DNA of 64,000 bases from Eudromia elegans (taxonomy: Eukaryota; Chordata; Aves; Tinamiformes; Tinamidae): contig PTEX01000202.1 in NCBI GenBank assembly GCA_003342815.1, positions 743,545 to 807,544 of the forward strand, in the 5' to 3' direction. Positions 8,975-23,587 of the stretch are shown here, in pieces. Numbering within the stretch: position 1 is the first letter of the stretch; every line of letters starts with the position of its first letter. Both the position numbers and the translations under genes were made by a program. Below the pieces are notes generated by a model. That model saw only the letters and a program-made list of their open reading frames with translations, did no database searches and was not told the origin of the DNA.

Positions 8975-11900
8975 TTACCTGCAGGTTTGAAACATATCCT
9001 TGCTAAGGGCCTGTGTGGTCCTGGTACAGTTAGACTTAATAGCATTTGCAAAACTGTTGAATTTTTTTTTTAGTCAGTTTGACAAGCTGTGTAGGCTGTG
9101 AGAATGTAAATTGGGGATCATGGTAAGGCCCTGAGTAGCTAATTGTTGCTTTTGAGTGATTCTGGCAGAGCCTGCAGGAGGTCTGACTGTAGTCTTAAGT
9201 GGGTCAGAATGATGCTTTGGCAACAAAGATGATCTTGTTATTATAAGGATAAGAACCAAAACCTAGAAAAACTAAGATTAAAAACAAACAAAAAANCTCT
9301 TAGAATGAATCAGGAATGCAGATCTCATTTTTCTATAGATATTAGCAGTGGGTAGTTGGATGAGTCTGTATATGCCACACTTGAACAGTTTATCTGGCCA
9401 GCTTGTGGCTATCTGTCTTCCATGACCTCAGAAATGGTGGACAGAACAAACGAGCTGTTCTGGAGGTAACAAGGCAGCTCTTGGTCACAACATTTCCTGG
9501 AGTCTACTGTGTCTTGCACCATCCCATGACAAGACTTGGAGGTGGCTGTGCATCTTCTTCATGTATCATTAGAAGAGACTACAGGACTTGCCTGACAAGA
9601 AAAGTTGGACACTGGTATAGGATTAGCTATTTTTGAAGCAGAGCCCCCATTACATTTGCAAATGTAAATGCTTGCAGCACTTCTGCAATCAGACCTCAGG
9701 ATATAAGTCAAGCACTTGATAAAATGAGGAACACTGACTACTTGAGAAATGTTTGGTTTATGTGATGTGACTAGTATCACACAGTTCTGTCTCTTCTGGT
9801 GCAGAAGAGATGACATAGCTCACCTGGTTGAGATCTCAGTCAAAAAATAATTAAGGAAATATAGACAATAGCCAAGGATCAAGTTTTGTTGAGTATTATT
9901 TTTAGGTTATCTTCACCTTGCAAACAAAAAAGCAGTATATCACATTAGCAAGTTTTTAAATACTAATTTTACTGATTCAGATAGCAGAACACTTATTTTG
10001 GTCCTCTGCTCCTGTACTGATGTGCAGTAGTTTGGCCTTTTGGTTGCATGAAATCCCTGTGGCATGATACATTAAAGCCAAAGAGCTACGACATGTCATA
10101 CAGTGTCCCAGTCTACCAACAGTTACATTAAGATGGGCCTGTTAGAAGAATTTTTAAGTTCATTCAAGAGTTTTAAAACCTTGCAAGAATCTTGAATAAA
10201 CTTGAAACTGGAAAAAAATGGAGACAGATTTAATATATATGATTATTTTTTTCACTTAATTTTATGTGACAAAGTAGCAGCGTCTTTATCTTAAAAATAC
10301 TAGGTCTTTGCAAGTGGAGCTGATGATTCTCTCTCTAGAGGGATGCTTATGAACAGCACAAGTTGAAACAGAAATGCTGACTAGGAAAGTAAATCTGGAA
10401 ACTGGAGTACTGAGCTGTAAAACTGATGCCTTTTATCACCATGACCTACATTAAAAAAAAAAAAATCCACTTCCACTAGCTTTGATCCAATATCACCTGA
10501 AACTGTCAGGCACCATTGTGTGTTAGGCAGTTAAAATTCTTTTGATTTCACTGAAGTGGAGGATTTTTTTATCATCCTTTCTCTAGGTTCAGGAAAAGAG
10601 TATTTCTGAAGTCATTGATGTTTTTTTGCTCACATATAAGTATATGCATTGCTTGTGACAAAATACTGTAAAGTCATGAAAACTTTAAACAGTACCACAA
10701 ATAGGGTTATATCCATGAGACTCCTGGCANTTTGAGATGATTTTCTCGGGATTGTGCCAGTGCTTCTCAGACTGATTCATGTGTTTAGCAGGAGAGGTCA
10801 GAGATTTCAACAGAGAAGCTTGATCAGATGACGCGCGTGCCCATACTTGTAGCAATTCTTTACTGAGGGGCTGAAAACTGCAAGTCTTTCCTATCCTTTG
10901 CCTTATCCCTTGACACAAAAGGCAGTTAGCTTTTATGGCGTTTTTTTGTCTAAACTGCTATGCAAAGTGTATCTTTTTTTTTTATGGCTGTATGCAATAC
11001 ATATCATTGTGGGGAATGGAAAAAAGTTCTGACTCTTTTCAACTTTATGTGCCTCTGTATCAAGGACCTTAGCTGGACTCTATGTAGAACATCTGCAATC
11101 CACAATATGTTCTCAAATTTCCACTGACCATGTCTAGAAAATGTCTTCCACTGGCTTTAAGGGCTAAGTCTTTTCCATTTAGGCTTGCATGAAAACAATT
11201 GAAATAGGCATTACAGAAAAGATGCAATGTAAATTATAAATTATATACAAGATGAGGATGAATCCAAAAAGGACAAATATAATTGACAGAGACTACCTAA
11301 AATTTAATCCTGCTCCAAAATCTGTAAGAGAAATAGATGTGCTCTGTTTTCTCGCACCTAGCTTAAACATTAGACATTTTGATGAAACATGCAAAATTTC
11401 CAGATTTGGTTATACTTGAGTAATAAACGTCTGACACGAGTACTTCTTCTGAGCTGTGAACAGCAACTCTGGAATCTCCAGACTTGATGATGTATAGCGC
11501 AAAAAAAAAAAGGTTCGAGGGCATCATGTCAGACTTCCTACTTCAATCTAAACTTGTTTTACCAAGGCTGGAGGGGGAAAAGTTACAAAGGAAGTTATGA
11601 GTAAAAGGAGTCAAGCTTTATCAGTGTCTCTCTTTTCCATACCAGAAAGGAGACAAATTCAACTCAATAAATGCAAAAGGCTCCAGTGGATTTTCATCTA
11701 ATCTATCACATTAAAAAATAACTTGTATGGAAATCTGGATGCAGTAATCTCCTTAACACAACATGAAGATTTTTTTTCATGTCACAATCAAATACTAATG
11801 CATTGTAGCACAAATCCCAAATCAGAGGTCACAAAGCTGAAGAGCTAATGCCTTTTATAATAGTATTCTATTATAATGGCTATCTAAACATTTAGTAGAT

Positions 11901-12749
11901 TACCACAGAGAATTAGCAGTGGTTTTAGGGATAGCAGTAAAAGCATGCTAGTATTGCAGTCACCTGAAGGGAATCTCTTCACCTGATAGAAGGCTAATTA
12001 AAGGGTCATCTGACTGAGAGGCTGAAGAGGTCTACCAGTAGCTGAAACATCAGTTCTCTTTGGCTGCTGTAGTATGTGGTTTATCATAAAAATACAGTAG
12101 CGAAGTGTGTGTTTTTTTCTTTATTATATGTGGAACCTCTGAGGCGATTAAAAGCAAGGTGAGCTGGAGTAAAGGTATTTGTATTTAAGGATTTTGCTCT
12201 TTTTTCCCCAGTGCCAGTAAATGCTTTTGTTCAGGACAAGTGTCCTGCGATGAGGTATCTTTTGTAAGCTTTTGTTTTCAAATTTGTGTTTTATGCTATT
12301 GTGGAAGAAATGTATTTATCTTGTGAGGTAATCATGGCTGGGCTCTCTGGAGAGAGTGTTATGCTATGTGCCTGTTTTTTAAGGAAATGGATCTGTATTC
12401 CATGAGTGTTTTTAGGCTAGGTCTTGACAGGATTTATTAGAAGATGAGCAACTATGAGCTTGTGTCTAAGGAGAGCCACAGCCTGGAAAATGAGCAGATT
12501 TTTTGAATCAAGTGAACCTACAGCAAAATTTGTGGTATCAGGAGTTCAATGAGTGTTAGGGGTGGTATCTTTGCTACAAATTGCTTTATAAGTAAGAGAC
12601 AAGCTGATCAATAGGGCAGAGAAGCAAATGGATGGAAGCTATTTCTCTGTATAACTTAAACATAATTTCTGGTGTAAGATACAATAAAATGCCTCCACTT
12701 TCCTGCTGTATGATTACTTGTCCCATACCTGTATCTATATTAACAAATA

Positions 12750-12792
12750 CAAATATATTCACATATATTCATATATATACACACACACCCCC
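12750..12792. repeat. AT/CA-rich simple repeat
   Basis: Imperfect TATATTCA/TATATACA units run into an ACACAC tract and then a C run. Confidence 0.8.
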
Positions 12793-13977
12793 CAGGCAAA
12801 TTATGAACTTCAAATATAATAGTTGCTTGAGATCATGGTATCTGAAATGGGAGAATTTGGGGAGGCAGCAACTCATCAATAATACTTTTTGTGATCCTGC
12901 TGAGTGTCTCTGCCTCTAGCATAGCTCTTCAAGTACTGACGAAGTCAAAGCAAGTGGTTGTAGGTAGACATTGGGTTTCTTTGCCTTTCTTCTAGACAAC
13001 ATTGTGCCTGCTAAAGAGCTGCCTTTACATGAGGAGGTGCTGGTTGGTAGCAGAAACAGGGTGATGTGATATATGGTCATCTTAAAGGGCAAACAGCTGG
13101 CTGACTTTTGAAAGTCTGGAGAAGGCAATATAAAGAACCATTTGAGTGCAAAGGGTCTTGTTACCAGTTATATTAACAGGCTTTTGAGAAATGCTATAGA
13201 GGAACTGACTCCTGTGGTGATATGGCCACACATAGGGAGGTTCTGTAGTCAAATTAGGCTGTGATGTAAAGAAACCAAAAGCAGAACCTCCATGCATCAT
13301 TTTCTGAGGTCCTCTCATTACTGTGTGCAGTGCTGGTTAACTGGAGAGTTAACTTCATTGTCTGAGAAATGACATCAAGAAGGGCTGGAAGCCATCAGGA
13401 AGTAGTCACATAACATATGATAGCTTATAGCGGGTGCATGCCACAACATGTCTGTGAATCCTGATGTCACCAGGGATCTGCCCAAAATAAATATTCTTTC
13501 TAACCATACAAGCCAATATAAAAGACTTACTGATTTTCTTTTCCTTTGCTGTGGGGTCAGGACACTGAAGGAACCTATCATCTGCAAATTGGTTAGCAGC
13601 CAGAACAGTGCTTCTTTCACAGGGTTATACAGAGACACTCCTAAATGCTTGTTCTGAAAAGATGGACACAGGTTCATGTCTCTTCATTGATCTAAAATGG
13701 CTATTTATTATCAAACTAAGGGAATATTGGTGATAGACCTACCCTAAATCTACTCTATAATGTCTCTTAACAATTTATAGTTAATAGAAGGCAATAGGTT
13801 GTGTGATGTTTGCAGCCCATTGGATACGGTTAATTGCTGTATAATTCTGACAGTAATAAGTCAGATAAAACAGGTACTGAGAATAAGTAGAGTTAGCGGT
13901 TCCTCTCTCTACTGCCTAGTAGGATGCTTTTTGCTGACCCTTTTGACACAGTTTCTGGTAATGTGACCATTATGTTC

Positions 13978-14003
13978 TTTATATACATACATATATATAT
14001 ACA
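13978..14003. repeat. (TA/CATA) simple repeat
   Basis: Short ATACATACATATATATATA tract in gene-free DNA. Confidence 0.75.
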
Positions 14004-17000
14004 AAAATACATAACTGCTTAATTGTCTGTGAAATCTGGGTTGCAACTTAACTGTGTTAAGGCCTTCAAGTAATTCAGAAAGGATTCCATTTGAATTCAG
14101 TTTGATCTTAATAATCTTATCCCTATGGCATCCAGGCCACAGCTGGCTCAGTAGTGAATCAGCCTGACTGTTTTTAGTAGGATCATCAGTATGTGCTCTC
14201 TAGGTTTTACCTCTAATCTAGGGGTATCTCCATTCTTGCTATGAATATTGAAGCACTATTCATAAAGCTGAATCTTGTTTTTGNTTTTTTGTGCCTATTT
14301 GAGCTCTTGCCACTTATGTAATATTAAAGAATACAAAAGAGAGTAATTCTAAAACAATGAAAACTCTGTAGTATTACATCTAGACATCAAAGCAAGCTTA
14401 TTTAACTATAAAAATACAACCATAAATGAGCCTTTGTAACACATTGCAACAAATACCTCCCAATCAGCATGCTTAAGAAAACATTAATGTTACTGTCTTT
14501 GATCTTGACGTTACAGTCTCATTCCTGATATTAAAAAAAAATTTGAAAATGCAAATAATATAATANTAATATTTTAGCAACCACAAGGTCAATGCTTCTT
14601 TTCCCCTTTTAGGTGATGGGCATCTTTTCTTGTTCTGATATTTGGGTTTTTTTCATTTTAATAACTAAATGTATTTGAAAAGGACAAACAGGAAAAGTAA
14701 CTATAAAGCTACTGCCACCTGCAGTCTTGCTGTAAGATGTCTGCTTCAGAATAAAATGCATGTGTCAGTAGTATTGAGTCTTAATTGTCCGCCCAGTTAG
14801 CATGACAATAAAAATCAATCAATGTTTTAAAGTATATTTAGTAGTTATGACAGAATCTTTAAATAACTTTTTCAAGAAGATTCTAATTGCTGCTTCTATG
14901 CTAGCCTCTATTACGTGGTAGTTGATTTTTCTTGAGAATGCAAGATACCCAAAAAGTTCCTCGCTTTTTCCCCACATTATCTAGTGAACAGCCAACCGAT
15001 GCTGGACAAGGAGCAATGAATTACTGATAATATCCCACCAGTGAGCACTGCTGCACTGGCTGAGCAGAGGTGAGGCACATCTAGAGAAGCTGTATAGCTG
15101 TGAAGGGATTGTGCACTGTGATGTATTAAATGGCTCTGGTCTTCCACTGGGGAAGCAAAAAACTGAAGGCAGGGAATGAGAAGAATGATAAGTTGGATCC
15201 TAATAGATCGTATAAATAAAAACTACAAATGGTGGTAATTTAAATCTGCACTCTTTGGCAAATGCCCTGTTGCTGGCATTAAGGAAAGGTTTGGGGGCTT
15301 CTTTTTCTCTCCCTCTGTCTTGGTCATTTTTGAACACTGGTTGACATCCATTAATAGACATTCAATGAGTGTCACACATTTTGGGGGAACATTCATCCAA
15401 CTTCAGGGAAAACATGAGAACCGTTCAGAATGGGTGCAGGATAGATTTTTCTCACTTCTCTTTAACCAACCTGTATAGTAAAGATATATTCAGTGGTGAT
15501 ATTTTAATTATTGTGCACAGACAAAGTCTAGTCTAAAGGTACTATGGGCACCTGGACCTATATTTCAATGAAAATCTGATACAAAACTTAACTTTTGGTA
15601 GTGTCTGTTTATTAAACTTAGTTGTATTCAACAGCCTATTCTCAGGATTTAGGTTACAGTAATAGTATGCTTAACTCCACTTGATGGCGATATAGCTATA
15701 GGAAGTGTGGACGGATTCTGAAGATTTGTCAGGTGATGGCCCTTTCCAGGAATTTACAAAATAGTAATATGTCAAGTCCAACTTGTATGGTCCTAAATTA
15801 ATCATGTAGGCCTGAATTTTTCGCTTGGTTTGGACAATGTTTTTTGCCTACTTATGTTCTCTGCAAAATGCAGAGGGCGTCCTGCATTATTTAAGAATAT
15901 GTATGAATTGGAAATCAAATGTAAATTGATGAGAGAATGCATGCGCTGATGAGAGAATCCTGGCTGCAGATGATGGTGCCACTAACTAGGAGTTAGTTGC
16001 TGAAGATGCTGCAGGTTTGTGACTGACTCTAAATGGAAGAAATCCAAGCAGTTCTGTGAGCAATTCTGTTGTTGGTGAGGTACCTGTGGCATTAAAGTGT
16101 CCTGCTGTGACTCTGGATTAGGTGATAAGTTACATGCTTAGGGAGAATAATACATGTAATGTATTTCTTAGGATGTGTTTTGAACATACATTTCTTATTT
16201 CATCCTCTGATGGTCAAATAATTATTTATATGTGCAAACACAAAGATGATTGTGTGGTTAATGCACTACCAAAAAAATTAACCAACAGGATTTCNTTTCC
16301 TAACTTTGTTATGGTCTCCGTAACATGGACTATGCAGGCCAAGGCCAATAAAAGGGCTTAGAAGAGAGCTCATGTTGGAGTTGAATGAATACTCTGCATG
16401 TAAATTTTGTTGTGGGTTCTTGATCTGCTTTGCCAATTTAATTTGTCTGAAATGAGAGTGTTTTTTCTCCTCTTCAGTGCTTCAGTTTTGCCTAGTTTAT
16501 TAGCGTAAACTCATGGAAGGGAACTGGTTTTCACCAGTATGTGGAATGAGCAGCAATATCTTANTCTCAGTGATAAGCAAGATTATACATGGCAATCTGT
16601 AGGAGTAGCGATAATAACCACACCCAGTATAGGAAGAAAGCTGGGATAGCATAGCTTTCATGCTATGCTGAAAACTTATTTCAGTGACAGGACAGGGACA
16701 GAGGGAAGCTAGGCTGATGTGTTCTGCTCAGAAATCAAATGTTTCCTATTAAAAATGCCTGGTAGGTTGGTGTCTCAAATGACTAAGTTCTCTTATGATG
16801 CTATCAAAGAGTAAATGATTTGTGGAAAATAAACTTGGAAAGTTTTGACTTTTTATGACTCAAAATCAAAGGAAAATAACCTTTGGAGTTTAGATGTTGG
16901 TGTTTCATACTGTAAATAACTCAGGACATTTTAGTGCATCTTCTATTTAAAAAAACAGTAAGATGTCTTGTCATTGTAAAACACTTATTTTTCTGAGTAA

Positions 17001-17582
17001 AATGTTGAAGGAAATAGATCCTGCAAAAAGCTTAGATCTCAGCTAAGTATGAGAGATATATAAGCCACATATGCCATTCTGATAGTAACATATCGGTTTA
17101 ATCATTATTTATTTTTATTGCCATCCTCAGGGATGAAACTTTTTTGAGATCAGTGGAAAGACAGAGTGACCAGGCTGGTGGTAATCTTATTGAACCCATA
17201 CTGCTCAGACCCCATAGCTGGCAATGCCATATTGCTTACATTCTTTTTGAGACCCTTGGGTGGTTCTGCAAGCAGCAGTCATTCCCTCCAAAATCTACAA
17301 ACAAAATGACAGTGATTTTAGGAGTCTAATATACTGCAAAAGCAGAACAACACAGAAAAACTCATTATCTCAGTTACTGTGTTCCCTGGTTATGGGTGAA
17401 GTCAAATACTTGAGGCCTACAAGTTTCCACAGTAGTGACTGGGTTACCTGAAAACACTTCATTAACGTTACAGTTACAAAGCTGAACATGGGATAGTTAA
17501 GAAGTAATGGTACTAAGGTATTGCTGGTGTTTTCCTATGACAGAAGATTGTAATGTTGTGATTGCAGCCAGCAAGCTGGCTA

Positions 17583-17614
17583 CAGAGGACTACACCTCTG
17601 AATGTAGTCCTCTG
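17583..17614. repeat. Perfect 12-bp inverted repeat, 8-base loop
   Basis: CAGAGGACTACA at 17583-17594 is the exact reverse complement of 17603-17614, with loop CCTCTGAA. Part of the arm is echoed in the loop, which suggests local copying. No gene was recognised nearby. Confidence 0.85.
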
Positions 17615-18253
17615 AAAGGGTCTTAGCTGAAAGAATATGTGTGCTCATTTTAAGTTGTATTTCTGATATATGAAGATCATGTATTTTAGAATTTCCTGTG
17701 GCATGCAGACTAATGCAGGACTTCGTGGAAATTAGTTTCACACAGTATGGGAAACTGTAATTGATAGTGGTATATTTTTGCAGAATGACTAAAGTGCAGT
17801 GCCTTGGTTGCTACTTCATGAGAAGCTTGGCTCTCTACATACTAGTAGTCTGTTTGAGGACAAGAAAAAACACTAGGACAGGATACTGCAGCCATTATCA
17901 TGCCTTCATATCAGTGAAGGCCCTCCATGCCTGCTCAATACTGCTGACAGTCCTTTTAAATACTAAATAATAGAGACTCGAAATAATAGAGATTCTAGCT
18001 GTAGAATCAGGAATCTGTATGGAGTGAATTAGACGTGCTGATGTGAGTGGCTGTCTGTGTACTTGTCTCATTTGTATTTCAAGCGCAGCTACCATCCATG
18101 ACAAAAACAAGGTTTTGGGAACAGGGATGGGAACAGAGACATGCTCTTCCCAGCCTTTAGCACAATGCAGTCCTTTGCTGGGGTTTTACTTTACTCTGAA
18201 GACTTTCTGGTACAGCAATAGGCTGAGGTGTGGCTCATGTACTGATTAAGTGG

Positions 18254-18284
18254 TTTTTTTTTTCTTTTTTTTTTTAAAAAAAAA
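18254..18284. repeat. Oligo-T followed by oligo-A palindrome
   Basis: Ten Ts, one C, eleven Ts, then nine As form a near-perfect self-complementary tract. A similar T/A junction lies in the SLC39A8 3' UTR at 49846-49872. Confidence 0.85.
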
Positions 18285-21200
18285 GGTATATCACCAAAAA
18301 AGAAGTATTACAGTGTATCAGTAATGATGGTGAAAATTGGGCATTTGGGGGGCGGAATTGACTAAGTGAACAGTTATGCTGTCATGTGCTGATCTGTGCT
18401 CCTTATCCTGAAATATACTGTCCATTTAGTATCACTGTCTTTACAGTTACACTATGATTTTGAGCATCTTTCCATTTCAAGCCTAGTATAACCAGGATTT
18501 CATTGAAGATGCAGCTCTGAGAATAAAAGTGTTGAAAGCAACAGACCTGTAAAAAACACCACCTAACTGTCTTTAGCTAAATTGATTATTTTTAGCAAAC
18601 CTCTTGCATGCTGACATTAAAGTTTTATAGGAAGCTTGTGTCAGGGAAATGCATGCTATCATTTCAATGTAAATCTTATTCCTCTGTGGGGCTTCTTGCA
18701 CACTTAGCAAGTCCTGGTCTGAGGCTGATTGCCTCAGCTGTTTAGGAATTTGAACTTTGGAGGACAATGCTGAGAAACTGTCACCACTGCTTAGAGACCT
18801 TTATAATGCAAAATTGCAAATCCAGCACTCTTCTTTGAATGAGAAGCAGTGATAACAAGTAATGAAGATATAGGCACCCTAGAGAGTGCAGAGATGGTTT
18901 GAATGTCTGTAACAGTCAAATTAGGTTAGAGATGGTTCTAGCTGCAGAGGCGAATTAGGGAAGGCAAATAAAGCACTTGTATAACCTTCTAGCTTTACAG
19001 AAAATAGCTGTTGAAACATCATGCATGCTTCCATTCTGTTTCACGTTCTGCANGCTATTAGTTCCAATGTGTAATATGGTTTCTTGGCAGCATGTATATT
19101 ATTGTATTGATTGTTATAGATGCAAAGTTGATTAGAAAGAGCAAGTACTGTTGAAAGAGCAGCTACGGAACACTGACAAGTAGAGATGCACAATATCTTT
19201 CAGAATTTAGTTTGACACGGATAATAAGAGGAGCAAAAAATAGGAAGCATTTACTATTGCTCCAAGGTCATAGGAAGGTAAAGGTTAAGCAGGTAAATTG
19301 GTGAAGCAGTGTTAAAACAAGGATAACCTGAGAACTCTATAAGCTGTCAAAATTCCTGGAAAGGATAATTGTCTTAAGTACTTCCTATTTCCAAAGTAGT
19401 TTCCCTACTTCCACTGGGGAAAAAAGCATGACGAACAAGCAGCAACAGAAGTGGCTGCTGATTCTAAATAATCACAAAATAAATGATATCAAATTTGGTT
19501 TACTCCTAATTCTATTTGTAAACATGTATGAATTGTCCCAAGTTGCTACAAAGCTTGCCTCTACCTCTTACAAGAATCAGAACTTACATCAGAGTATAGA
19601 ATGTTTCCTGGTTATTCTGAAAAGAATATCAAAATTATCTCATGAAATAATTTTTGTATTGTGTTGTGCATTCACTTTAAGTTCAAGATAGTCATACAAC
19701 TTGGGAAGCATCAGAGACTTCTTGCCAAGAGGTATCTTCAGTTCACAGATCAAAAACCTTTGATCATATTGTCNTGTTGAAAGCTGCTGTTGTACAAAAA
19801 ACTTCTTGGAGCATCGAACAGACTAGTATTTGAACAGGTCTAAGACTTTTGCTAACATCTTCCTTGCCAAATCATAAATATCAGTGTGCGTAAATTAGTA
19901 TTTTGTGGGGAGCACAGGGACAGGAGGATTTGGGACACATTCAAACTAAATATTTAAGTATTTATAAATACAGCTTATATTCATCCTCAGGTGAGAATAC
20001 TATGAGGTAGTAACACAAAACCTCTTTTGTCCCACCATGACTTGATATGTTCTTATACCTCCTATTGGTTTGGCTTGTGCTTTTGAAACTTATGCCCAAA
20101 ACAGGCTTGATGTTCAGTTGCCAAACAAAAAACTGTACATGTTTATGGATTCTCAGTTTTAATTTATTTGTTTGAGGATGTGGGGATATAAAAAGGGCTA
20201 GCTGGTTTTCCCAAATAAGAAATGATAGCGTGTTTTTAATTCCATTGGCAAAAGAAGATAAAACCTTTTTCTGTCAGTATGTGAGCCAGTAGAGGAGCTA
20301 GCTGCATGCCCCACTAGAATTAGGCAACTTCAGCATTGAATGCTTTGTTAATTTCCAGAACTGGTAGATGTGAATATTTAGGGATATGAAGAAGGTTTGA
20401 GGGAGGATATTNGTGGTAGCAGAGCAAGAAAGAAAGGAGTTAGATTGTCTTCCTTCTGCTGCTTCAATGACTGCTGCATTCTCGGTTTTTAGGCACCTAC
20501 ATCTCCTTTCTTCCCTGTGGTGAGGACTCTACAGAACTGGAAAGTTTTCTGGTTGTTTATAGCAAGACTGAGGAAAATCAAAAACCGGGATCCAGCATTC
20601 TAAATCTAAGGCAGTAGCTCTAGCAGGATAATCTGACGCTTGATTCTCAGATTACGATTGTCTTCGTTGCCATACAGCTTTAANTCCTGTTTTTTGTTTC
20701 TGCTATACCTCATTAAATCCAAGTTAGGGAAACTTTTGACCAGTAATTGCAACTGTTCTATTGATTAATTGCAGAAATGGTCTGTCCTGTATTCTTTTAA
20801 GTCTTTATTGATATCTAGCAGTTGATCTGATTGTTTTCAGTCCTCTACTTAGGACAGGATAATACTGTGAGAAGGAGGTAAGCCATAAACTTGTATTGTG
20901 TTTGAAAAAAGTCCATTGTGACCCTGCAGTGTAAGAATAAGATCTCTGATGAGAGGGAACACAACCTGATTATTCAGTGTGTGGAAGTCAGTACTGAAAT
21001 GTGAAGTATGTGACTATCTTTCACTTTTTCTCAGTGGAGAGAAAAAGATCTGAGTATCAACTTGCTAGTTCAATCCCTGCTGCTACTTTCCTAAGTGCTT
21101 TGTAGTTGGTGGCCTATTTTGCCAGCAACACAATTTGTAGAAAAATACTATTTCCTGGGGGTAATGTGAACACATTAAATGTGTAAATCTGGCAGTATCA

Positions 21201-23562
21201 TCATCACTTGNGGAAAGTTAGAAATTGCACTGACCCAAAATGATACTTCTCTCAAGCTAAACTTTCAGCAAGATTTAGTGTGAGTGCAATTGTAGTCATA
21301 ATATCACTGTTGAGAGTTTAAGTAAGAACTGCCAAATTCTTTATTAAGGTAGCAAAGTAGTGGACCACAGTAAGTATCTCTGCTTGAAAGTCATGAAGAA
21401 AAGTTGTCAAGTTCATTTACCTTAAACTTACAGGATGCTCTCTGACCTTAGGCATCTGTGAAATGTGTCTGAAAGTTGTTAATGTTTATACAACTGTAAA
21501 GTATTTCCCAAAGAAAAAAGCACAACCACATTATGGGTAACATAGTTGTGGTTTGGAACCTGTGTACGCAAGTCCTGTCATATCTTTGCTGGCTGCAGAA
21601 GTAGGAGTATAGCATAAGTACACCCTAGAAACTATGGACTGAGTCAGCTTGGTCTCAGTTTGGCCACAGTGTCAACCCTGTTTGAGCTGGAAGACTGAAA
21701 CAGTAGCCAGAAAAAGGAGTTGGTGATGATGCGAAGCAGAGAAATCAGTAGAAGCACTAGTGAGGTTGGAAAAAGGTGTGGAAAAGGATTTGGGGAGGAG
21801 AGGAAAGGAGTTGGGCTGAGGAAAGTCTGTTAGGAAATGAATCTGTGGAAGCAGAGTAAGCTGCCAAATCTCTCCTATTTTAAAGCCCGCCATGCTTGCT
21901 TTATAGGAGGTTAAATTCACTTTCTGCTCACCTTCTGCTCTTTCAGAGTTGCTGTGTTTGTGCAGGGAGAAGGCTGTAGCAGGGACAGCCAAGTTTTCAG
22001 TTATCCAAACAAATCAAAGAGTTTCAAATTGTCCTTTTAACAGCATGTTTCTTAGAAAACATCCAGCACTGTCTGATTACATCACTAAAAACAATATAGA
22101 GTCAAACATAAGGCCAGATAATTTGTTACAGTTTTCATTTATCAAGAACAGCAAAACCTTTACCAGAGCAGGGAGAACTGTAGTACTGTAGCACTTTGAT
22201 TCACGGTAATTGATGGTTCCTTAATAAGTACATGGTGAAGGCTGATGTACTGGGTGTTTCCAGCAAGTAACTGAAAGACATGCTACTGGTGTGGCAGAAA
22301 CTCTGGATTCATAGCTGATTTCTTTCATTAAAGTCCTTGGTTCCTTATGTAATTGTTCCTGTACTTGTCAGTTGGTTCATGCGCATAGTTGTCTAATGTG
22401 GGGATAGAATAGCAATGCAAAGACTTTGTCCCTGCGTACTGCTCTCCAAGGGATTTTAGAAGTACAGACTCTTTCACTGATACATGGGTGTGTGCTTCTT
22501 GTGCTCAGACTCTAGTGTGATATTAACCCATTAAAATGAACCCTAAACTCCATAATGGGCTATGCTTAAATAAAATTTGATGCTTAACTCAAATTTGGAG
22601 GCATTTAATTTCAGGATTCTAATCTGTACCTTACAGCTTCATTACTCTGTAATCAGTGATAGCACAGGTGAGGACAAATTACAATTGTTAATACTCTGTC
22701 TGTATTGATCCTGATTTCTTTCAGAGCTCTGTCTATACCGTATAAGATTTTAGGGTTCTAAAATAATTTAAGACTGTTATATAGAGTCTTGTGTTGTCTT
22801 CTAATTAGAGAGACTTGTATTTATACTGTCTTAATCTGGTGTTTATATTTGTGCANATTACACAATTCTTGAATGAAAGTGTTCATGTTGATCTGTATGT
22901 CTTTAGTAGAAGCACAAAGTCTTTAAGCTTTGACAAAGCTGCTTGATATTAAGTAGCTACAATAATATACTGGGACCCTGACCTGAGAAACTTGCAGTGC
23001 TTTTTCTGACAACAACGTACTGGTTTCTTCCAATGCCCATCTCTTGTCAAAACCCTGCTCAAACAAAAAAAAAATGCAACTCAAGGTAGGAAGGCATTCT
23101 CAGGATTTTTCTGTAGATTTTTGATATATTTGAGTAGGTTATATGCATAGGTCTTGTGATAATGTAATTCTTGTTTAATTTATGATAACCAGGAATACTA
23201 TCAGTTCAAGGGATGATGTGTTATCAAAAGATATGAAGTAACTTCCTATTGTCTCCCTGATTATTGTAACCATGCTGTGAGCATCTCTGCCTGTGTATCA
23301 TCATGAACATGAGCTTGGTAAGCTGAAAAACAAAGGAGTTTTAATTGATAAGTGCTGCTTCTTGCTTAAGTCTAGGCCAAGCCCACTAATTAAAGCCTGC
23401 ACTTATATTGCTGTTCTGAAAATGTGTGAACAGGGAGAGGGAGGGGAAAGAAAATGATTGGCCATGCTGCTCTGCTTATACAGGGCTCCTCAAGGTTTAA
23501 ACCTGATGAACTGGAAAAACGGCAGTGTCGTATTGTCTTGCAAGCAGTTTCGAGGGAGCTCT

Positions 23563-23587
23563 ACCTGTCAGTGGAGAACTGACAGGT
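23563..23587. repeat. 9-bp inverted repeat with E-box
   Basis: ACCTGTCAG at 23563-23571 pairs with CTGACAGGT at 23579-23587 across 7 bases. The right arm continues into a CAGGTG E-box at 23583-23588. Confidence 0.75.

Larger units (their letters stand above)
7981..17582. other. Gene-free intergenic stretch
   Basis: About 9.6 kb of AT-rich DNA without a recognisable exon, tRNA or mobile element. It holds a GC-rich hairpin at 8947-8974, simple repeats near 12.75 and 13.98 kb, and a spaced 12-bp direct repeat (TGATGAGAGAAT at 15928 and 15948). Open frames reach about 100 codons on either strand, but none shows protein-like features. Confidence 0.5.

Noticed and set aside
11500-11525. GGTTCGAGGGC as a tRNA B box
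   Set aside because: The match to the B box fails after GGTTCGA, and no cloverleaf or A box lies at the right distance.
21672-21992. 106-codon minus-strand frame, Ser/Phe-rich
   Set aside because: No domain, no splice sites of note and no neighbouring exons.
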